Below, piece after piece: positions 24,600-34,940 of a stretch of 64,000 nucleotides of DNA. The notes beneath the pieces are model-generated. The model was not told the DNA's origin, made no database searches, and worked only from the letters and a program-made list of their open reading frames with translations. Both the position numbers and the translations under genes were made by a program. Position 1 is the stretch's first letter. Each line of letters opens with the position of its first letter. The stretch comes from Providencia sp. R33 (GTDB lineage Bacteria > Pseudomonadota > Gammaproteobacteria > Enterobacterales > Enterobacteriaceae), in assembly GCF_019343475.1 (NCBI RefSeq), contig NZ_CP072453.1, positions 2,914,001 to 2,978,000 of the forward strand, written 5' to 3'.

Positions 24600-27500
24600 T
24601 ACTCTTGAGTCTCCTTTAGTTGACGTAATACTTCATCAATTTTTGGCTCGTCCAAGCTACCTGTCACGCGATAACGAATAACAGAAACTTTACTCCATAA
24701 TGGACCGAGCACTTTTGTTGCCGCGAATACCGCAGCACCAGCAAATGGGTTGACTACAAACGCGGTTGCTACTCCTACTGTAGCAGAAATTTCAGGTGTA
24801 ATGACCGCTTCTAAGTTAATTTGACGTTTAACAAGGTCAACCTCACCATTTAAAGCAATATCCGCGACCAGACCGTCTACAACTGTGTTTTTAGATGTCA
24901 TCACACCGTTATGCAAAGTCGCATCACCTTTAATCGAGTCAAAATCGAAATCGTTGTTAAATGTATCGCGAAAATCGAACTGTAGCTTACGCAACAAGGC
25001 ATCGAAACTAACTAAGCGCAGGATCTGCCCTGCACGCCCACCGCCCATTTTCGCGATTGCCCCTTTACCCAATTTCGCCGATAGCTTGCCGTTTAATGAA
25101 GCAATGTCTGGTGACCACGGTAGATTAGCCCAGTCTAAATTAAATTCTATCGTATACGGGGACTCAATAATGGGCACTAATATACCGAAATAAGCCGCGC
25201 TTTCATCGAAGGCTTCCCCCGTTAAGGAACCCGCCACTTCGGTTTTATTACCGTTACCACTGTGCCAGATAGCGTCCAGTTTTAGCTGCATAGCACTATT
25301 GTTTAGCGTACCGTCCGTCAGTTGCAGTGAGTCGCCTTTCGGAATGATATTAGCGCTAATTTCACCCAGTTTTTGCCCTGCAATCCAGCACTCTTTGCAG
25401 GTTATATTTAATTGCGGCCATTGACTAAAGTCGACGCGCTCAGAGCCTGTTGTGCTTTCAGCTATCGAACTTGGGTTGTAATACAAGTAATCAACTGCCA
25501 CTTTCCAAGGCTGTTTGGCATAAATTTGTAGCGAACCTTTTAGGTTTTCGCTATCCACGCTAACCACTTGCTCATCACGTTGTAAATCATACGAAAAATT
25601 TAAATCTTTCCAATACTGCCCACCAAGGTAAATGGAGGCCAGTTTAACTTCAAGGGCCTCAGGAAGACGAATATTCACCCCACCTTGACGGCTATTTGAC
25701 GAAACCAATAACCCAGCAAGTCTGTCCAAATCCATCTCTTTTACTGGTGGTAAATCAACAACAACCACCGAATTTTTTGGTAATTCAGGTGCTTTGTTTT
25801 GCCACTGAGCAATATGCGCTTTGACTAGCCTTAATGGCTTATCGCTTAAGTTCCACTGGGTATTAAAACCAAGACGTTTACCAATATCGCCACCAATGGT
25901 CAGTTGCTCAGTATCGCCTTTCGCTTGAACATTAATTTGCCCCAGTTCCGCCAGTAATTGGCTATTTAGGACAGGTAACTGGCTTTTTAGCTGTTTAAGA
26001 CCTGCGGTGACATCAATTTGTAAACCGACTTTTTCTTTTGCTGAATCAGGTAAATTGATCGTAACGTGACTTTTCCAATCACTGGTACCTGATACTTTCT
26101 GTTTAATTTCATCAGGGATCATCGCCAGTTTATTCAGCGCCCAGTTCCCTGCAATATTCACATCAACCTGATAATCTTTTGAGCCAGCCTGTGTCGTAAA
26201 ATCAACCGAAATAGGTTGCCCAAACCACTGCCCCTGTAACTTATCACCTACCAAGTCACCATTATTAAAGCTAAAGCTGCCTGTTAATGACGAAATAGTG
26301 CTATCAATTGGCTGAATCAATAAATCATTTTTATTGAGATTAACTTTCCCTTTTGCGACAACATCTTTCCCCGCACTCAATGGGATAGACAAACTGAGCT
26401 GCCCATTTACAGTGCCGCCAATTTGTAGCTCTTCCAAGGTGTTACCTATGGAATGCTTCATCGGTGTGTGCATAAAATATTGCTGAATTTGCTTTCCTGT
26501 GCCGCTAATATCCGCATCGATATACAGCATCTCCTCGGTGTAATCACGGATAATCGCATCAAGGTTGGTTGCGGTGGCGTCTGCCAGTTTGACCATTGGT
26601 GCATGCATGTACAGGCCTGCACGCCTAAAATCTAAATCCATGTCTAAATTGAGTAACGCTGGCCATTCGCTGTCATATTCGAAAGTGGCATCACGCAGCG
26701 GCACATATACTTGGAATTGACCATCATTGCGGTCATATGGAAAATTGGCTGGATCGCCTTTGTATACCAATGTGGCATTGTCAACTTTCCCTGCAATAAT
26801 CGCTTTTGTCAGGTAGTCCGCAACATCTTGCCCCATTAATTTTTGCGGGAAATAGCGCCATGCATCCCCTGCATCATCCAGCCGAATGCCCGATAAAATG
26901 GCTAAATCGGCATAGTTACCTTTTTTAGCCTTCGCATAACGGAATTCACCGTTCGCCCATAGCGATGTGGCTTGCACATCTAATGCAGAGCTCCAAAGTT
27001 TAAATTCGCTATCGTTATCAACCCAATACAGCTGCCCTTTAGCACTAGAAATATTAAAAGGTGCTTTAAATTCATCACGGTAATCGACTTCGCTGTCTTG
27101 CAGGTTGAAAGAGATACCGCCACTTTGCATTCCCCCAATTAATACACCAGAGAAATGATCCACAGAAGGAAGCTCCTTCCATTTTTTCCAACTGACATCT
27201 TGCCAATCTAAGCTAACTTGAAGAGATTCAGGTTTATTTTGTGTCGCATCTAGGGCAAATTCACTCACCACACCAGTGGGCTTGCGATGCTGCCAATCTT
27301 GCACCATATCTGGCGTAAGAAATGAAAATGTCGGCAAGACTTCACTTAAGCGCTCAAGCTCGATATTTTTTGCTCGCACGCGCCAATGGTCGTTATCTTG
27401 GTATTTTTTCGATGCGGGCAGATATAAAACCGATGCGCTACCTTGTGGCCAAATAAATTCATTGGTTTTTAATGTATCAAGTTCAGGAATATTAAATAGC

Positions 27501-28381
27501 CAGCCATTTCCCTGCCTTTTCATGCGTAGCAGTAAATCATTAACTTGCAGGTTTTGAGTTAGTTCACCCTCTCCCCAGTTCGCTTCCCCTTGGCGCAGTT
27601 GAATCAACCCACTTTCAATACGATTGTCTTTTAAACTGATCCATGAGGACAAACTAAAGTTAGCATCACGCAATGAGGTATTATCACGCAGCCAGCGGCT
27701 TAACCAAGGCTGCATATCAATATTGTCCGCTTGAAGGTAAAAAATACCATCACTCAGCGCACCATTTTTATCTGACACATCCAGTTTAACTTGCAGGTAA
27801 CCATGCTGTTTATTGATAGTTTCAAGGCTAACAAAGCCTTGCGCGCGGTGACGTTCATTTTCATTTAGCCAAGAAAGCTCTGGCAGAATTAACGTAGTTT
27901 TTTGCTCGGAGGGTGTTAGGAAAGTCAGTTGGCTGTCTTTTAAGGTAAAATGATCGAATTGGCGTAAAAATAAGTCTTCAACGCCATCTAATGACTCACC
28001 TTCAGCAGAGCCTTCAAACGAGAAAGGGACTTTGTAATCAACATTCAGTTGGTAGAAAGTCAGGTCGCGAAAGCGCCACCGTAGGGAAAACAGTGACTTC
28101 CAGATATCCAGTTCAAGATGAATTTGCTTAGCATTTACATCCGTTGAGTCACTTTGCAACGTGACATCGGATAACGTGAGAACGGGGCCAAAATAGCGCC
28201 ATGCCCCTTCCATCTCACCTATCTGAACCGAAACATCAGCATTTTTTTCAATATAAGCAATGAGTTCAGGGCGATAGCTATCAATATTCGGTAGAAGAAA
28301 ACGCAGCCCTGTCAGCACCAGCGCGCACAGCAATAAAATAACCGCAGTAGTCACCAGTGCTACACGTGGAAGTCGTTTCAC
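24599..28381 (-). CDS. yhdP: AsmA-like envelope phospholipid transport protein YhdP
   Basis: YhdP is one of the large AsmA-like bridge proteins (with TamB and YdbH) that carry phospholipid from the inner to the outer membrane. The 1260-residue protein has an N-terminal membrane helix (about residues 8-30), a long beta-rich repeat region, and a C-terminal AsmA_2/DUF3971-type part (INLEAVITPEISATVGVATAFVVNPFAGAAVF, a hydrophobic segment). Length and ends match E. coli YhdP. It lies between rng and the nitrilase gene. Confidence 0.96.
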   Translation of the reverse strand: MKRLPRVALVTTAVILLLCALVLTGLRFLLPNIDSYRPELIAYIEKNADVSVQIGEMEGAWRYFGPVLTLSDVTLQSDSTDVNAKQIHLELDIWKSLFSLRWRFRDLTFYQLNVDYKVPFSFEGSAEGESLDGVEDLFLRQFDHFTLKDSQLTFLTPSEQKTTLILPELSWLNENERHRAQGFVSLETINKQHGYLQVKLDVSDKNGALSDGIFYLQADNIDMQPWLSRWLRDNTSLRDANFSLSSWISLKDNRIESGLIQLRQGEANWGEGELTQNLQVNDLLLRMKRQGNGWLFNIPELDTLKTNEFIWPQGSASVLYLPASKKYQDNDHWRVRAKNIELERLSEVLPTFSFLTPDMVQDWQHRKPTGVVSEFALDATQNKPESLQVSLDWQDVSWKKWKELPSVDHFSGVLIGGMQSGGISFNLQDSEVDYRDEFKAPFNISSAKGQLYWVDNDSEFKLWSSALDVQATSLWANGEFRYAKAKKGNYADLAILSGIRLDDAGDAWRYFPQKLMGQDVADYLTKAIIAGKVDNATLVYKGDPANFPYDRNDGQFQVYVPLRDATFEYDSEWPALLNLDMDLDFRRAGLYMHAPMVKLADATATNLDAIIRDYTEEMLYIDADISGTGKQIQQYFMHTPMKHSIGNTLEELQIGGTVNGQLSLSIPLSAGKDVVAKGKVNLNKNDLLIQPIDSTISSLTGSFSFNNGDLVGDKLQGQWFGQPISVDFTTQAGSKDYQVDVNIAGNWALNKLAMIPDEIKQKVSGTSDWKSHVTINLPDSAKEKVGLQIDVTAGLKQLKSQLPVLNSQLLAELGQINVQAKGDTEQLTIGGDIGKRLGFNTQWNLSDKPLRLVKAHIAQWQNKAPELPKNSVVVVDLPPVKEMDLDRLAGLLVSSNSRQGGVNIRLPEALEVKLASIYLGGQYWKDLNFSYDLQRDEQVVSVDSENLKGSLQIYAKQPWKVAVDYLYYNPSSIAESTTGSERVDFSQWPQLNITCKECWIAGQKLGEISANIIPKGDSLQLTDGTLNNSAMQLKLDAIWHSGNGNKTEVAGSLTGEAFDESAAYFGILVPIIESPYTIEFNLDWANLPWSPDIASLNGKLSAKLGKGAIAKMGGGRAGQILRLVSFDALLRKLQFDFRDTFNNDFDFDSIKGDATLHNGVMTSKNTVVDGLVADIALNGEVDLVKRQINLEAVITPEISATVGVATAFVVNPFAGAAVFAATKVLGPLWSKVSVIRYRVTGSLDEPKIDEVLRQLKETQE

Positions 28382-28403
28382 TCACCTCTCCTTTAAGCAA
28401 CAG

Positions 28404-29873
28404 CTACATCATCACAACATCAAAGCGTTCTTGGCTGTATAACGGCTCAGTCTGGACTTTCACTTGCTTCCCAACGAAAATTTCAACTTCCGCCAGTGCA
28501 TGAGATTCATCCCCTTTAAGCACATCGACTACAGCTTGTGAGGCATAGACTAAGAAGCGATCAGCGTCGATTGTGCGGTGAACTCTCACGATTTCACGTA
28601 AAATTTCATAACAAACCGTTTCCACTGATTTCACCGTACCTCGACCTTGACAAGTTGGGCAGTCATCACACAATACATGTTCTAAGCTTTCTCTTGTCCG
28701 CTTACGGGTCATTTCCACCAAACCAAGTTGTGAAAAACCGTTTATCGTCGTTTTGACTTTATCTTTGCTAAGTGCTTGTTCCAAAGAGGCTAACACACGT
28801 CGGCGATGCTCAGCATCGGTCATATCAATAAAGTCGATGATGATGATCCCGCCTAAATTACGCAAACGTAGCTGGCGCGCAATCGCTTGAGTCGCTTCAA
28901 TATTGGTATTGAAAATGGTTTCTTCTAGATTACGGTGGCCAACAAACGCCCCCGTATTGATGTCGATGGTAGTCATGGCTTCAGTTTGATCAATAATCAG
29001 GTAACCACCTGATTTCAATTCAACTTTTCTATCCATCGCCCGTTGAATTTCATTTTCAACATCAAATAAATCGAAAATTGGCTGATTGCCTTGGTATAAC
29101 TCCAGTTTTGCCGTCATTTCCGGCACATACTCTTCGATAAATTCTTGTAATTGAGTATAGGTCAAACGGGAGTCAACGCGAATTCTGTCGAGATGAGCGC
29201 CTGCAAAGTCACGGATAATGCGAAAAGCGAGTGCTAATTCACCGTAAATCTTAGTGCGAGTCACATTACGTTTTTTCCGTTCAATGACTTTCGCCCAAAG
29301 GCGCTTTAAGAAAGCGGCGTCTTGCTTAACTTCATCTTCACCCACACCTTCTGCTGCGGTACGAATAATAAAGCCGCCGTTTTCATCACAATATTGGGCA
29401 ACACACTGTTTTAAGCGTTCTCTTTCTTCTTCGCTTTCAATACGTTGAGAAACTCCCACATGGGAAGCCCCTGGCATGAAAACTAAATAACGCGAAGGCA
29501 GTGTGATATCCGTCGTCAGCCGTGCGCCTTTGGTACCCAGAGGGTCTTTCACCACTTGCACAATCAGGTCTTGGCCCTGTTTAACCAGCTCAGCAATGTC
29601 CCTGACGTGGAAATTTTTTTGCTCATCACCCGCAATGCATTCGGTGTGCGGCATGATATCTGAAGCATGCAAAAAGGCGGCTTTATCCAGACCAATATCA
29701 ACAAAGGCCGCCTGCATTCCGGGTAGAACGCGGCTCACGCGGCCTTTGTAAATATTCCCTACGAGTCCTCTTTTTGCTTCTCGCTCAACATGTATTTCTT
29801 GTAAGATCCCACCATCAATATAAGCTACGCGCGTTTCAGATGGTGTAATGTTCACTAATAGTTCCGCTGTCAT
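28404..29873 (-). CDS. rng: Ribonuclease G
   Basis: RNase G is the RNase E paralogue that matures the 5' end of 16S rRNA and decays some mRNAs. The 489-residue protein has an S1 domain (GNIYKGRVSRVLPGMQAAFVDIG), the catalytic DNase I-like region (TTIDINTGAFVG, GGIIIIDFIDM) and the zinc-link CDDCPTCQGRGTV. Its start overlaps the maf stop by 4 bases (ATGA). Length equals the E. coli enzyme. Confidence 0.98.
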   Translation of the reverse strand: MTAELLVNITPSETRVAYIDGGILQEIHVEREAKRGLVGNIYKGRVSRVLPGMQAAFVDIGLDKAAFLHASDIMPHTECIAGDEQKNFHVRDIAELVKQGQDLIVQVVKDPLGTKGARLTTDITLPSRYLVFMPGASHVGVSQRIESEEERERLKQCVAQYCDENGGFIIRTAAEGVGEDEVKQDAAFLKRLWAKVIERKKRNVTRTKIYGELALAFRIIRDFAGAHLDRIRVDSRLTYTQLQEFIEEYVPEMTAKLELYQGNQPIFDLFDVENEIQRAMDRKVELKSGGYLIIDQTEAMTTIDINTGAFVGHRNLEETIFNTNIEATQAIARQLRLRNLGGIIIIDFIDMTDAEHRRRVLASLEQALSKDKVKTTINGFSQLGLVEMTRKRTRESLEHVLCDDCPTCQGRGTVKSVETVCYEILREIVRVHRTIDADRFLVYASQAVVDVLKGDESHALAEVEIFVGKQVKVQTEPLYSQERFDVVMM

Positions 29874-30457
29874 GACTTCCCCTTACCATCACCTAACGCT
29901 AAAAACCGTTGAATTAATTCATTTGTTTCGACCAAAGGTAAACCCACTACGCCGTGGTAACTACCATTAATTTTACGAATAAAACGCCCACCAAGGCCTT
30001 GAATTGCATAGGCACCTGCTTTATCCATAGGTTCACCTGACTGTATATAATCCTGTATTTCAAGTAAAGATAACCCGCTGAATGTCACATCTGTCACAAT
30101 CAGCTCATGTAATGTCTGCTGGCGGTCGGAAATTGCAATCGCGGTCATCACTTGGTGAGTTTTACCCGATAGCGCACTGAGCATCTCTTGGGCATGTTGA
30201 TTATCACGTGGTTTTTCAAGGATCCGCCCTTCCAGAACGACAATTGTATCGGCCCCTAAGACAGGCTTATCTTCTGGCGCTATGGCAACACCGGCTAAGG
30301 ATTTATCACGCGCAAGACGCTGCACATAACCTTCAGGTGTCTCACCCGGTTGCCACTGTTCCTCTACCTCTGGGCGTAAAATTTCAAAAGAATAGTCAAG
30401 ATATTGCACCAATTCGCGTCGACGAGGTGAGCCTGATGCCAGATAGATTAAATTCAT
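29870..30457 (-). CDS. yhdE: Maf-type dTTP/UTP pyrophosphatase YhdE
   Basis: This Maf family protein hydrolyses dTTP, UTP and modified pyrimidine nucleotides to monophosphates, a house-cleaning role. The 195-residue sequence has the N-terminal LASGSPRRRELVQYL motif, the ADTIVVLEGRILEKP segment with the catalytic Asp, and SGEPMDKAGAYAIQGLG. It lies between mreD and rng, as in E. coli, and its last 4 bases overlap rng. Confidence 0.95.
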   Translation of the reverse strand: MNLIYLASGSPRRRELVQYLDYSFEILRPEVEEQWQPGETPEGYVQRLARDKSLAGVAIAPEDKPVLGADTIVVLEGRILEKPRDNQHAQEMLSALSGKTHQVMTAIAISDRQQTLHELIVTDVTFSGLSLLEIQDYIQSGEPMDKAGAYAIQGLGGRFIRKINGSYHGVVGLPLVETNELIQRFLALGDGKGKS

Positions 30458-30494
30458 AAAACATATTTCCCGTCAGAAACGACAGCTAAAACCC

Positions 30495-30983
30495 TTAACA
30501 CACTGAAAACTGTCGACGAATTTTTCGTAAAAGCAAAAACAACCATGGCCACAGGATACCATTGACGAGGCTATTCCAGAATACTTGCGGATGGAATAAT
30601 ACCTGAGATGATAAAAATTCAGCCCAGAATACCGCCAAATCTTGAATAACGGTCAATAACATAATCACAAGCGCTTGCTGCCATAGCGCCATATTGCGTA
30701 ATAATTGGTGTTTATAAGCGACGAGATAACAAATAATACTGAAGGAAAGCGCGTGAACGCCCAGAGCAGAGCCTTGAATGGAATCAACAATAATGCCTAA
30801 AATAAAGCTTGTGCCAACGCTCACGCGGTGTGGCAACGCCATCACCCAATACGCTAAAATCAGCAGCAGCCATGATGGCCGATAAAAGTTAAGCTGTTCT
30901 GGCCACGGCATGACTTGCAAAATCAATGCAATAATAAAGGATAGCCAAATAATGGCACGTCCATTACCACGGTATTCATCCAT
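30495..30983 (-). CDS. mreD: Rod shape-determining protein MreD
   Basis: MreD is an integral inner-membrane protein of the Rod complex (elongasome). The 162-residue product consists almost wholly of five or six hydrophobic helices with short loops and a basic C-terminus (LLRKIRRQFSVC). RPSWLLLILAYWVMALPHRVSVG is the recognisable family segment. It follows mreC with a 45-bp gap. Confidence 0.95.
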   Translation of the reverse strand: MDEYRGNGRAIIWLSFIIALILQVMPWPEQLNFYRPSWLLLILAYWVMALPHRVSVGTSFILGIIVDSIQGSALGVHALSFSIICYLVAYKHQLLRNMALWQQALVIMLLTVIQDLAVFWAEFLSSQVLFHPQVFWNSLVNGILWPWLFLLLRKIRRQFSVC

Positions 30984-31028
30984 TTAATTCATTCCTCCTA
31001 CCCATAACCATAATAACGTTCCCTTTAC

Positions 31029-31991
31029 CTATGGTTGCGGTGCCATTGATGGTGGCAATGGTGGCCCTTGAATTTCACTTGGATTCGGTAAAACTTGCGG
31101 GAGTACTTTCATTAAGCGTTCATTTGCGGCACGGTAGACTTCTGAAGGCTGTAACGGAGTTTTCGGATCGCTATCATTACCCCATAAAAGCAGAAGATAA
31201 CGTAAACGTTGCAGCTCAGCACTTGGTCTCGCACTGATGATAGTATATGCGCGCTGTGTATCATGTTTAACCGCTGAGACAACCCCAACAGGGTAACCTT
31301 CAGGGAAACGTCCACCTAAGCCAGATGTAACGAGCACATCCCCGACACGGATATCCGTGTTTTCAGGCAATGGCTCAAGCTGTAAATCATCCGCACATCC
31401 TGAACCCGCGGCAATGACACGAACGTCATTACGCAGCACTTGCACAGGAAGAGCATGGGTAGTATCACAAATGAGTAACACGCGACTATTAAAATTGCTC
31501 ACACCCACCACTTGGCCGACAACGCCTTTATCACTAATAACGGGTTGCCCTTCATAAACGCCTTCATTGCTGCCTTTATCAATCACCACTTGGTCACGAT
31601 AAGGCGTGTTCGCACCTGAGATAACTTGCGTCACCATCATGTGTTCATCTTGGCGTAATGGCGAGCCGAGAAGCTCCCTTAAGCGCGCATTTTCTTGCTT
31701 AAGTTGTTCCAGTAATAGATTATCGGCTTTTTTCAGTAACAGCTCTTGGCGCAATGCTTTGTTTTCAAATTGCAGCTGTTCCCGAGAAGAGAAATTTTCT
31801 GAAATGTTGTCCAGAAACTGGCGTGGACCATTGGCTAAAAAATAGAATGGGCTGACCGCCGTGTCTAAATAGTTACGGACTTTATTGAAGGGCTCGAATC
31901 GATGGTCAATCACCACCAGCACAAGTGCAATGATTACCGCAAAAAAAATGCGTAACTGTAGGGATGGACCTCGCCTAAAAATGGGCTTCAT
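31029..31991 (-). CDS. mreC: Rod shape-determining protein MreC
   Basis: MreC is a bitopic protein that connects cytoplasmic MreB to periplasmic RodA/PBP2. The 320-residue protein has one N-terminal membrane helix (about residues 11-30), a coiled coil (about 65-110, SREQLQFENKALRQELLLKK region), and paired beta-barrel domains (VVIDKGSNEGVYEGQPVISDKGVVGQV). The Pro-rich C-terminus (GPPLPPSMAPQP) is typical. Confidence 0.96.
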   Translation of the reverse strand: MKPIFRRGPSLQLRIFFAVIIALVLVVIDHRFEPFNKVRNYLDTAVSPFYFLANGPRQFLDNISENFSSREQLQFENKALRQELLLKKADNLLLEQLKQENARLRELLGSPLRQDEHMMVTQVISGANTPYRDQVVIDKGSNEGVYEGQPVISDKGVVGQVVGVSNFNSRVLLICDTTHALPVQVLRNDVRVIAAGSGCADDLQLEPLPENTDIRVGDVLVTSGLGGRFPEGYPVGVVSAVKHDTQRAYTIISARPSAELQRLRYLLLLWGNDSDPKTPLQPSEVYRAANERLMKVLPQVLPNPSEIQGPPLPPSMAPQP

Positions 31992-32074
31992 GTGTGGCTA
32001 TGTTTCGCTAATGTCAGAGGATCAAAAATAGTCAAAGCAGCTAGGCATCGACCTAACTGCTTATAGTTGGCCAT

Positions 32075-33118
32075 TTAGTCTTCGCTAAACAGGTCACCAC
32101 CGTGCATATCAATCATTTCTAACGCTTTACCGCCACCACGGGCGACACAGGTTAGTGGATCTTCTGCCACGATAACTGGGATACCAGTCTCTTCCATTAA
32201 TAAGCGATCTAAATTACGAAGAAGTGCACCACCACCCGTTAAGACCATACCGCGTTCTGAAATATCAGACGCTAATTCAGGTGGACACTGTTCCAGCGCA
32301 AGCATAACCGCGCTAACGATACCTGTTAACGGCTCTTGTAATGCTTCTAAGATTTCATTGGAATTCATTTTGAAACCACGTGGAACCCCTTCAGCAAGGT
32401 TACGACCACGGACTTCAATTTCAAATACTTCATCGGTTGGGAATGCAGAACCAATACCGTGTTTAATACGCTCAGCCGTTGCTTCACCAATCAGTGAACC
32501 ATAATTACGACGAACATAATTAATGATAGATTCATCAAAACGGTCACCACCGATACGAACAGAGGATGAATACACGACACCGTTTAATGAGATAACAGCA
32601 ACTTCAGTCGTACCACCACCGATATCAACCACCATCGAACCTGTTGCTTCAGATACAGGGAGACCCGCACCGATAGCGGCAGCCATAGGCTCTTCAATTA
32701 AGAAGACTTCACGCGCACCTGCACTTAAAGCAGATTCACGAATGGCTTTACGTTCAACTTGCGTTGCACCGACTGGCACACAAACCAACACACGCGGGCT
32801 TGGGCGTAAGAAGCTGTTGCTATGAACTTGTTTAATGAAGTGTTGTAACATTTTTTCAGTCAAGAAAAAGTCAGCGATTACGCCGTCTTTCATTGGTCTG
32901 ATTGCAGAAATATTACCTGGTGTACGTCCCAGCATCTGTTTGGCTTCACCACCGACTGCTGCCACGCTTTTCGGCGAACCTGCACGGTCTTGACGGATGG
33001 CTACTACAGAGGGTTCATTTAATTTGACGCCCTGCCCTTTGACATAAATGAGGGTATTGGCCGTACCCAAGTCAATAGACAAGTCATTAGAAAACATGCC
33101 ACGAAATTTTTTAAACAT
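32075..33118 (-). CDS. mreB: Actin-like cell shape protein MreB
   Basis: MreB forms membrane-bound filaments that guide lateral wall synthesis. The protein is nearly identical to E. coli MreB over its whole length: SIDLGTANTLIYVKG (phosphate 1), VVDIGGGTTEVAVISL (phosphate 2), GMVLTGGGALLRNLD, and the end GGDLFSED. The open frame starts at 33193, but ATG 33118 (MFKKFRGMFSND) gives the conserved 347-residue protein with its N-terminal amphipathic helix; the extra 25 codons are not conserved. It heads mreBCD-maf-rng-yhdP. Confidence 0.97.
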   Translation of the reverse strand: MFKKFRGMFSNDLSIDLGTANTLIYVKGQGVKLNEPSVVAIRQDRAGSPKSVAAVGGEAKQMLGRTPGNISAIRPMKDGVIADFFLTEKMLQHFIKQVHSNSFLRPSPRVLVCVPVGATQVERKAIRESALSAGAREVFLIEEPMAAAIGAGLPVSEATGSMVVDIGGGTTEVAVISLNGVVYSSSVRIGGDRFDESIINYVRRNYGSLIGEATAERIKHGIGSAFPTDEVFEIEVRGRNLAEGVPRGFKMNSNEILEALQEPLTGIVSAVMLALEQCPPELASDISERGMVLTGGGALLRNLDRLLMEETGIPVIVAEDPLTCVARGGGKALEMIDMHGGDLFSED

Positions 33119-33725
33119 AACGAAAGAGTTATCCTGCAAGCTGGGGACGAATGTAAACCCGTCTACTCTACCAACCACTTGAAGCGGTCTCAAGACGTTA
33201 ATGAGCTGCTTCTATAAATATGGTCAATTCATCTATTTTTCACGTACCGTACTGTACATGCTTCTTATCTAAACGAAGCAGATAAAAACCTCAAAAATAG
33301 ATATTAATTTCACTTTTCCCATCACTAGATAGATTTACGTAAAAATAACCCCTACTTTTTGGCTGTTATATACTCCATTGTTTGTATTCCCAGTGTGACA
33401 AGTAATTGTGACTACAAGTTCAAATAATATTTATATCTTTTTATTATTGCTACGCACTGGTTATTTTCACTACAAATCAGATGAATTTCACGAGTGTTCG
33501 CTCTATTATCTACCAAAAATGAGGCAAATTTGTATTAGTACGCAAAATGAATTCGTCGCGATGCGTTATTTTGCATGATAAAAGCCTATTTATGCCAGAA
33601 AAAAATGAATTTTTACAAAATAATTACATTATTAATAGCTTAAGAACCGTTATTACGTCAATGAAATACCCTTAAATTTTCGGCATTTTAAATGACATAT
33701 TTAATCATTTCACTAGGAGTGAACG
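33119..33725. promoter_or_regulatory. Divergent region between mreB and acuI
   Basis: About 600 AT-rich bases hold the mreB promoters (minus) and acuI promoter (plus). I find no supported gene. In E. coli the csrD gene lies next to mreB; there is no trace of it here. Several A/T boxes could be -10 elements, but I cannot single one out. A TAGGAGTGA ribosome site for acuI lies at the right end. Confidence 0.5.
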
Positions 33726-34709
33726 ATGAAAGCTCTCGTCCTAAACAAATCCGATGAAAAAATCACCGCTGATATCCAATCTCTGACAACAGAAATGCTA
33801 CCTGCCGGCGATATTATAGTCGATATTCACTGGTCTACACTAAATTATAAAGATGCCCTCGCCATTAACGGAAAAGCGGGTGTAGTCAGGCAGTATCCGA
33901 TGGTGCCAGGGATCGATTTTTCAGGTGTGATTCACCACAGTGAAGACCCTCGCTTTCAAGTTGGCCAACACGTTTTACTCACGGGCTGGGGGGTCGGTGA
34001 AACCCATTGGGGAGGTTTAGCATCTCAAGCTCGCGTTCCCGCAAATTATTTAACCCCCCTTCCTGAACAACTGTCTTTAAAACAAGCCATGATTATCGGT
34101 ACGGCAGGTTTTACCGCCATGTTATGTGTCAATGCATTGGAAGAAGCAGGGATAACACCAGATAAAGGTGAAATTGTCGTCAGTGGAGCAAGTGGTGGTG
34201 TTGGCAGTACCGCAGTTCAGCTTTTATCTTTATTAGGCTATGACGTGGTCGCGATTTCTGGTCGCGAAGAAAATAATGCCTATTTGCAGAAGTTAGGTGC
34301 AAAACGCGTCCTACCACGCAGTGATTTTACTCATCCGGCAAAACCTTTAGATAAACAGCTTTGGGCGGGTGCTATCGATACTGTGGGCGGTGAATTACTG
34401 GCAAACTTGCTGGCCCAGACACATTATAACGGCGCTGTCGCTGCATGTGGTTTAGCGGGCGGTTTTAACTTACCGACCAGTGTGATGCCATTTATTTTAC
34501 GTAATGTGCGCCTACAAGGGGTTGATTCTGTTTATTTCCCTGCGGCAAAACGCGCGAAAGTCTGGGAACGCCTTGCTCAATTGCTGCCAGCGTCTTTCTA
34601 TGAGCAAGTTTGCTCTGAAATTAAATTGGAAGATGCTGCCGAATATGCAAAAAAACTATTAAAAAATGAAGTCACTGGGCGTACCCTAGTCAATCTTTGC
34701 GAAAAATAA
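33726..34709 (+). CDS. acuI: NADPH-dependent acryloyl-CoA reductase AcuI (YhdH)
   Basis: AcuI is a medium-chain dehydrogenase/reductase that reduces toxic acryloyl-CoA to propionyl-CoA using NADPH. The 327-residue protein shows WSTLNYKDALAINGKAGV, PGIDFSGVI and the nucleotide motif VSGASGGVGSTAVQLLS with no zinc-binding residues, as expected of the YhdH subgroup. It is monocistronic, divergent from mreB. The physiological substrate in this organism is inferred from the family. Confidence 0.93.
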   Translation: MKALVLNKSDEKITADIQSLTTEMLPAGDIIVDIHWSTLNYKDALAINGKAGVVRQYPMVPGIDFSGVIHHSEDPRFQVGQHVLLTGWGVGETHWGGLASQARVPANYLTPLPEQLSLKQAMIIGTAGFTAMLCVNALEEAGITPDKGEIVVSGASGGVGSTAVQLLSLLGYDVVAISGREENNAYLQKLGAKRVLPRSDFTHPAKPLDKQLWAGAIDTVGGELLANLLAQTHYNGAVAACGLAGGFNLPTSVMPFILRNVRLQGVDSVYFPAAKRAKVWERLAQLLPASFYEQVCSEIKLEDAAEYAKKLLKNEVTGRTLVNLCEK

Positions 34710-34940
34710 CCGAATATGTGCAGCCATCTGGCAAAAATACGGATTACCGCACATTTCACAAAATAAATTCGGGTAATTTCTCTGATAAGACCAGTATTTT
34801 GCTGCTATATGCCACGAAATAATTATAATAGCGTCCTTTGTCAGTAGAAATTCCATTTATTTTTATGATAAAAGATGACAAACGCGCAACATCGCGTTAT
34901 GTTGTCGGACTATTGATATATCGTCGGAGTTAGCAGCATA

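Noticed and set aside
33119..33193. 25-codon upstream extension of MreB
   Set aside because: MreB N-terminus is highly conserved and begins at MFKKFRGMFSND.
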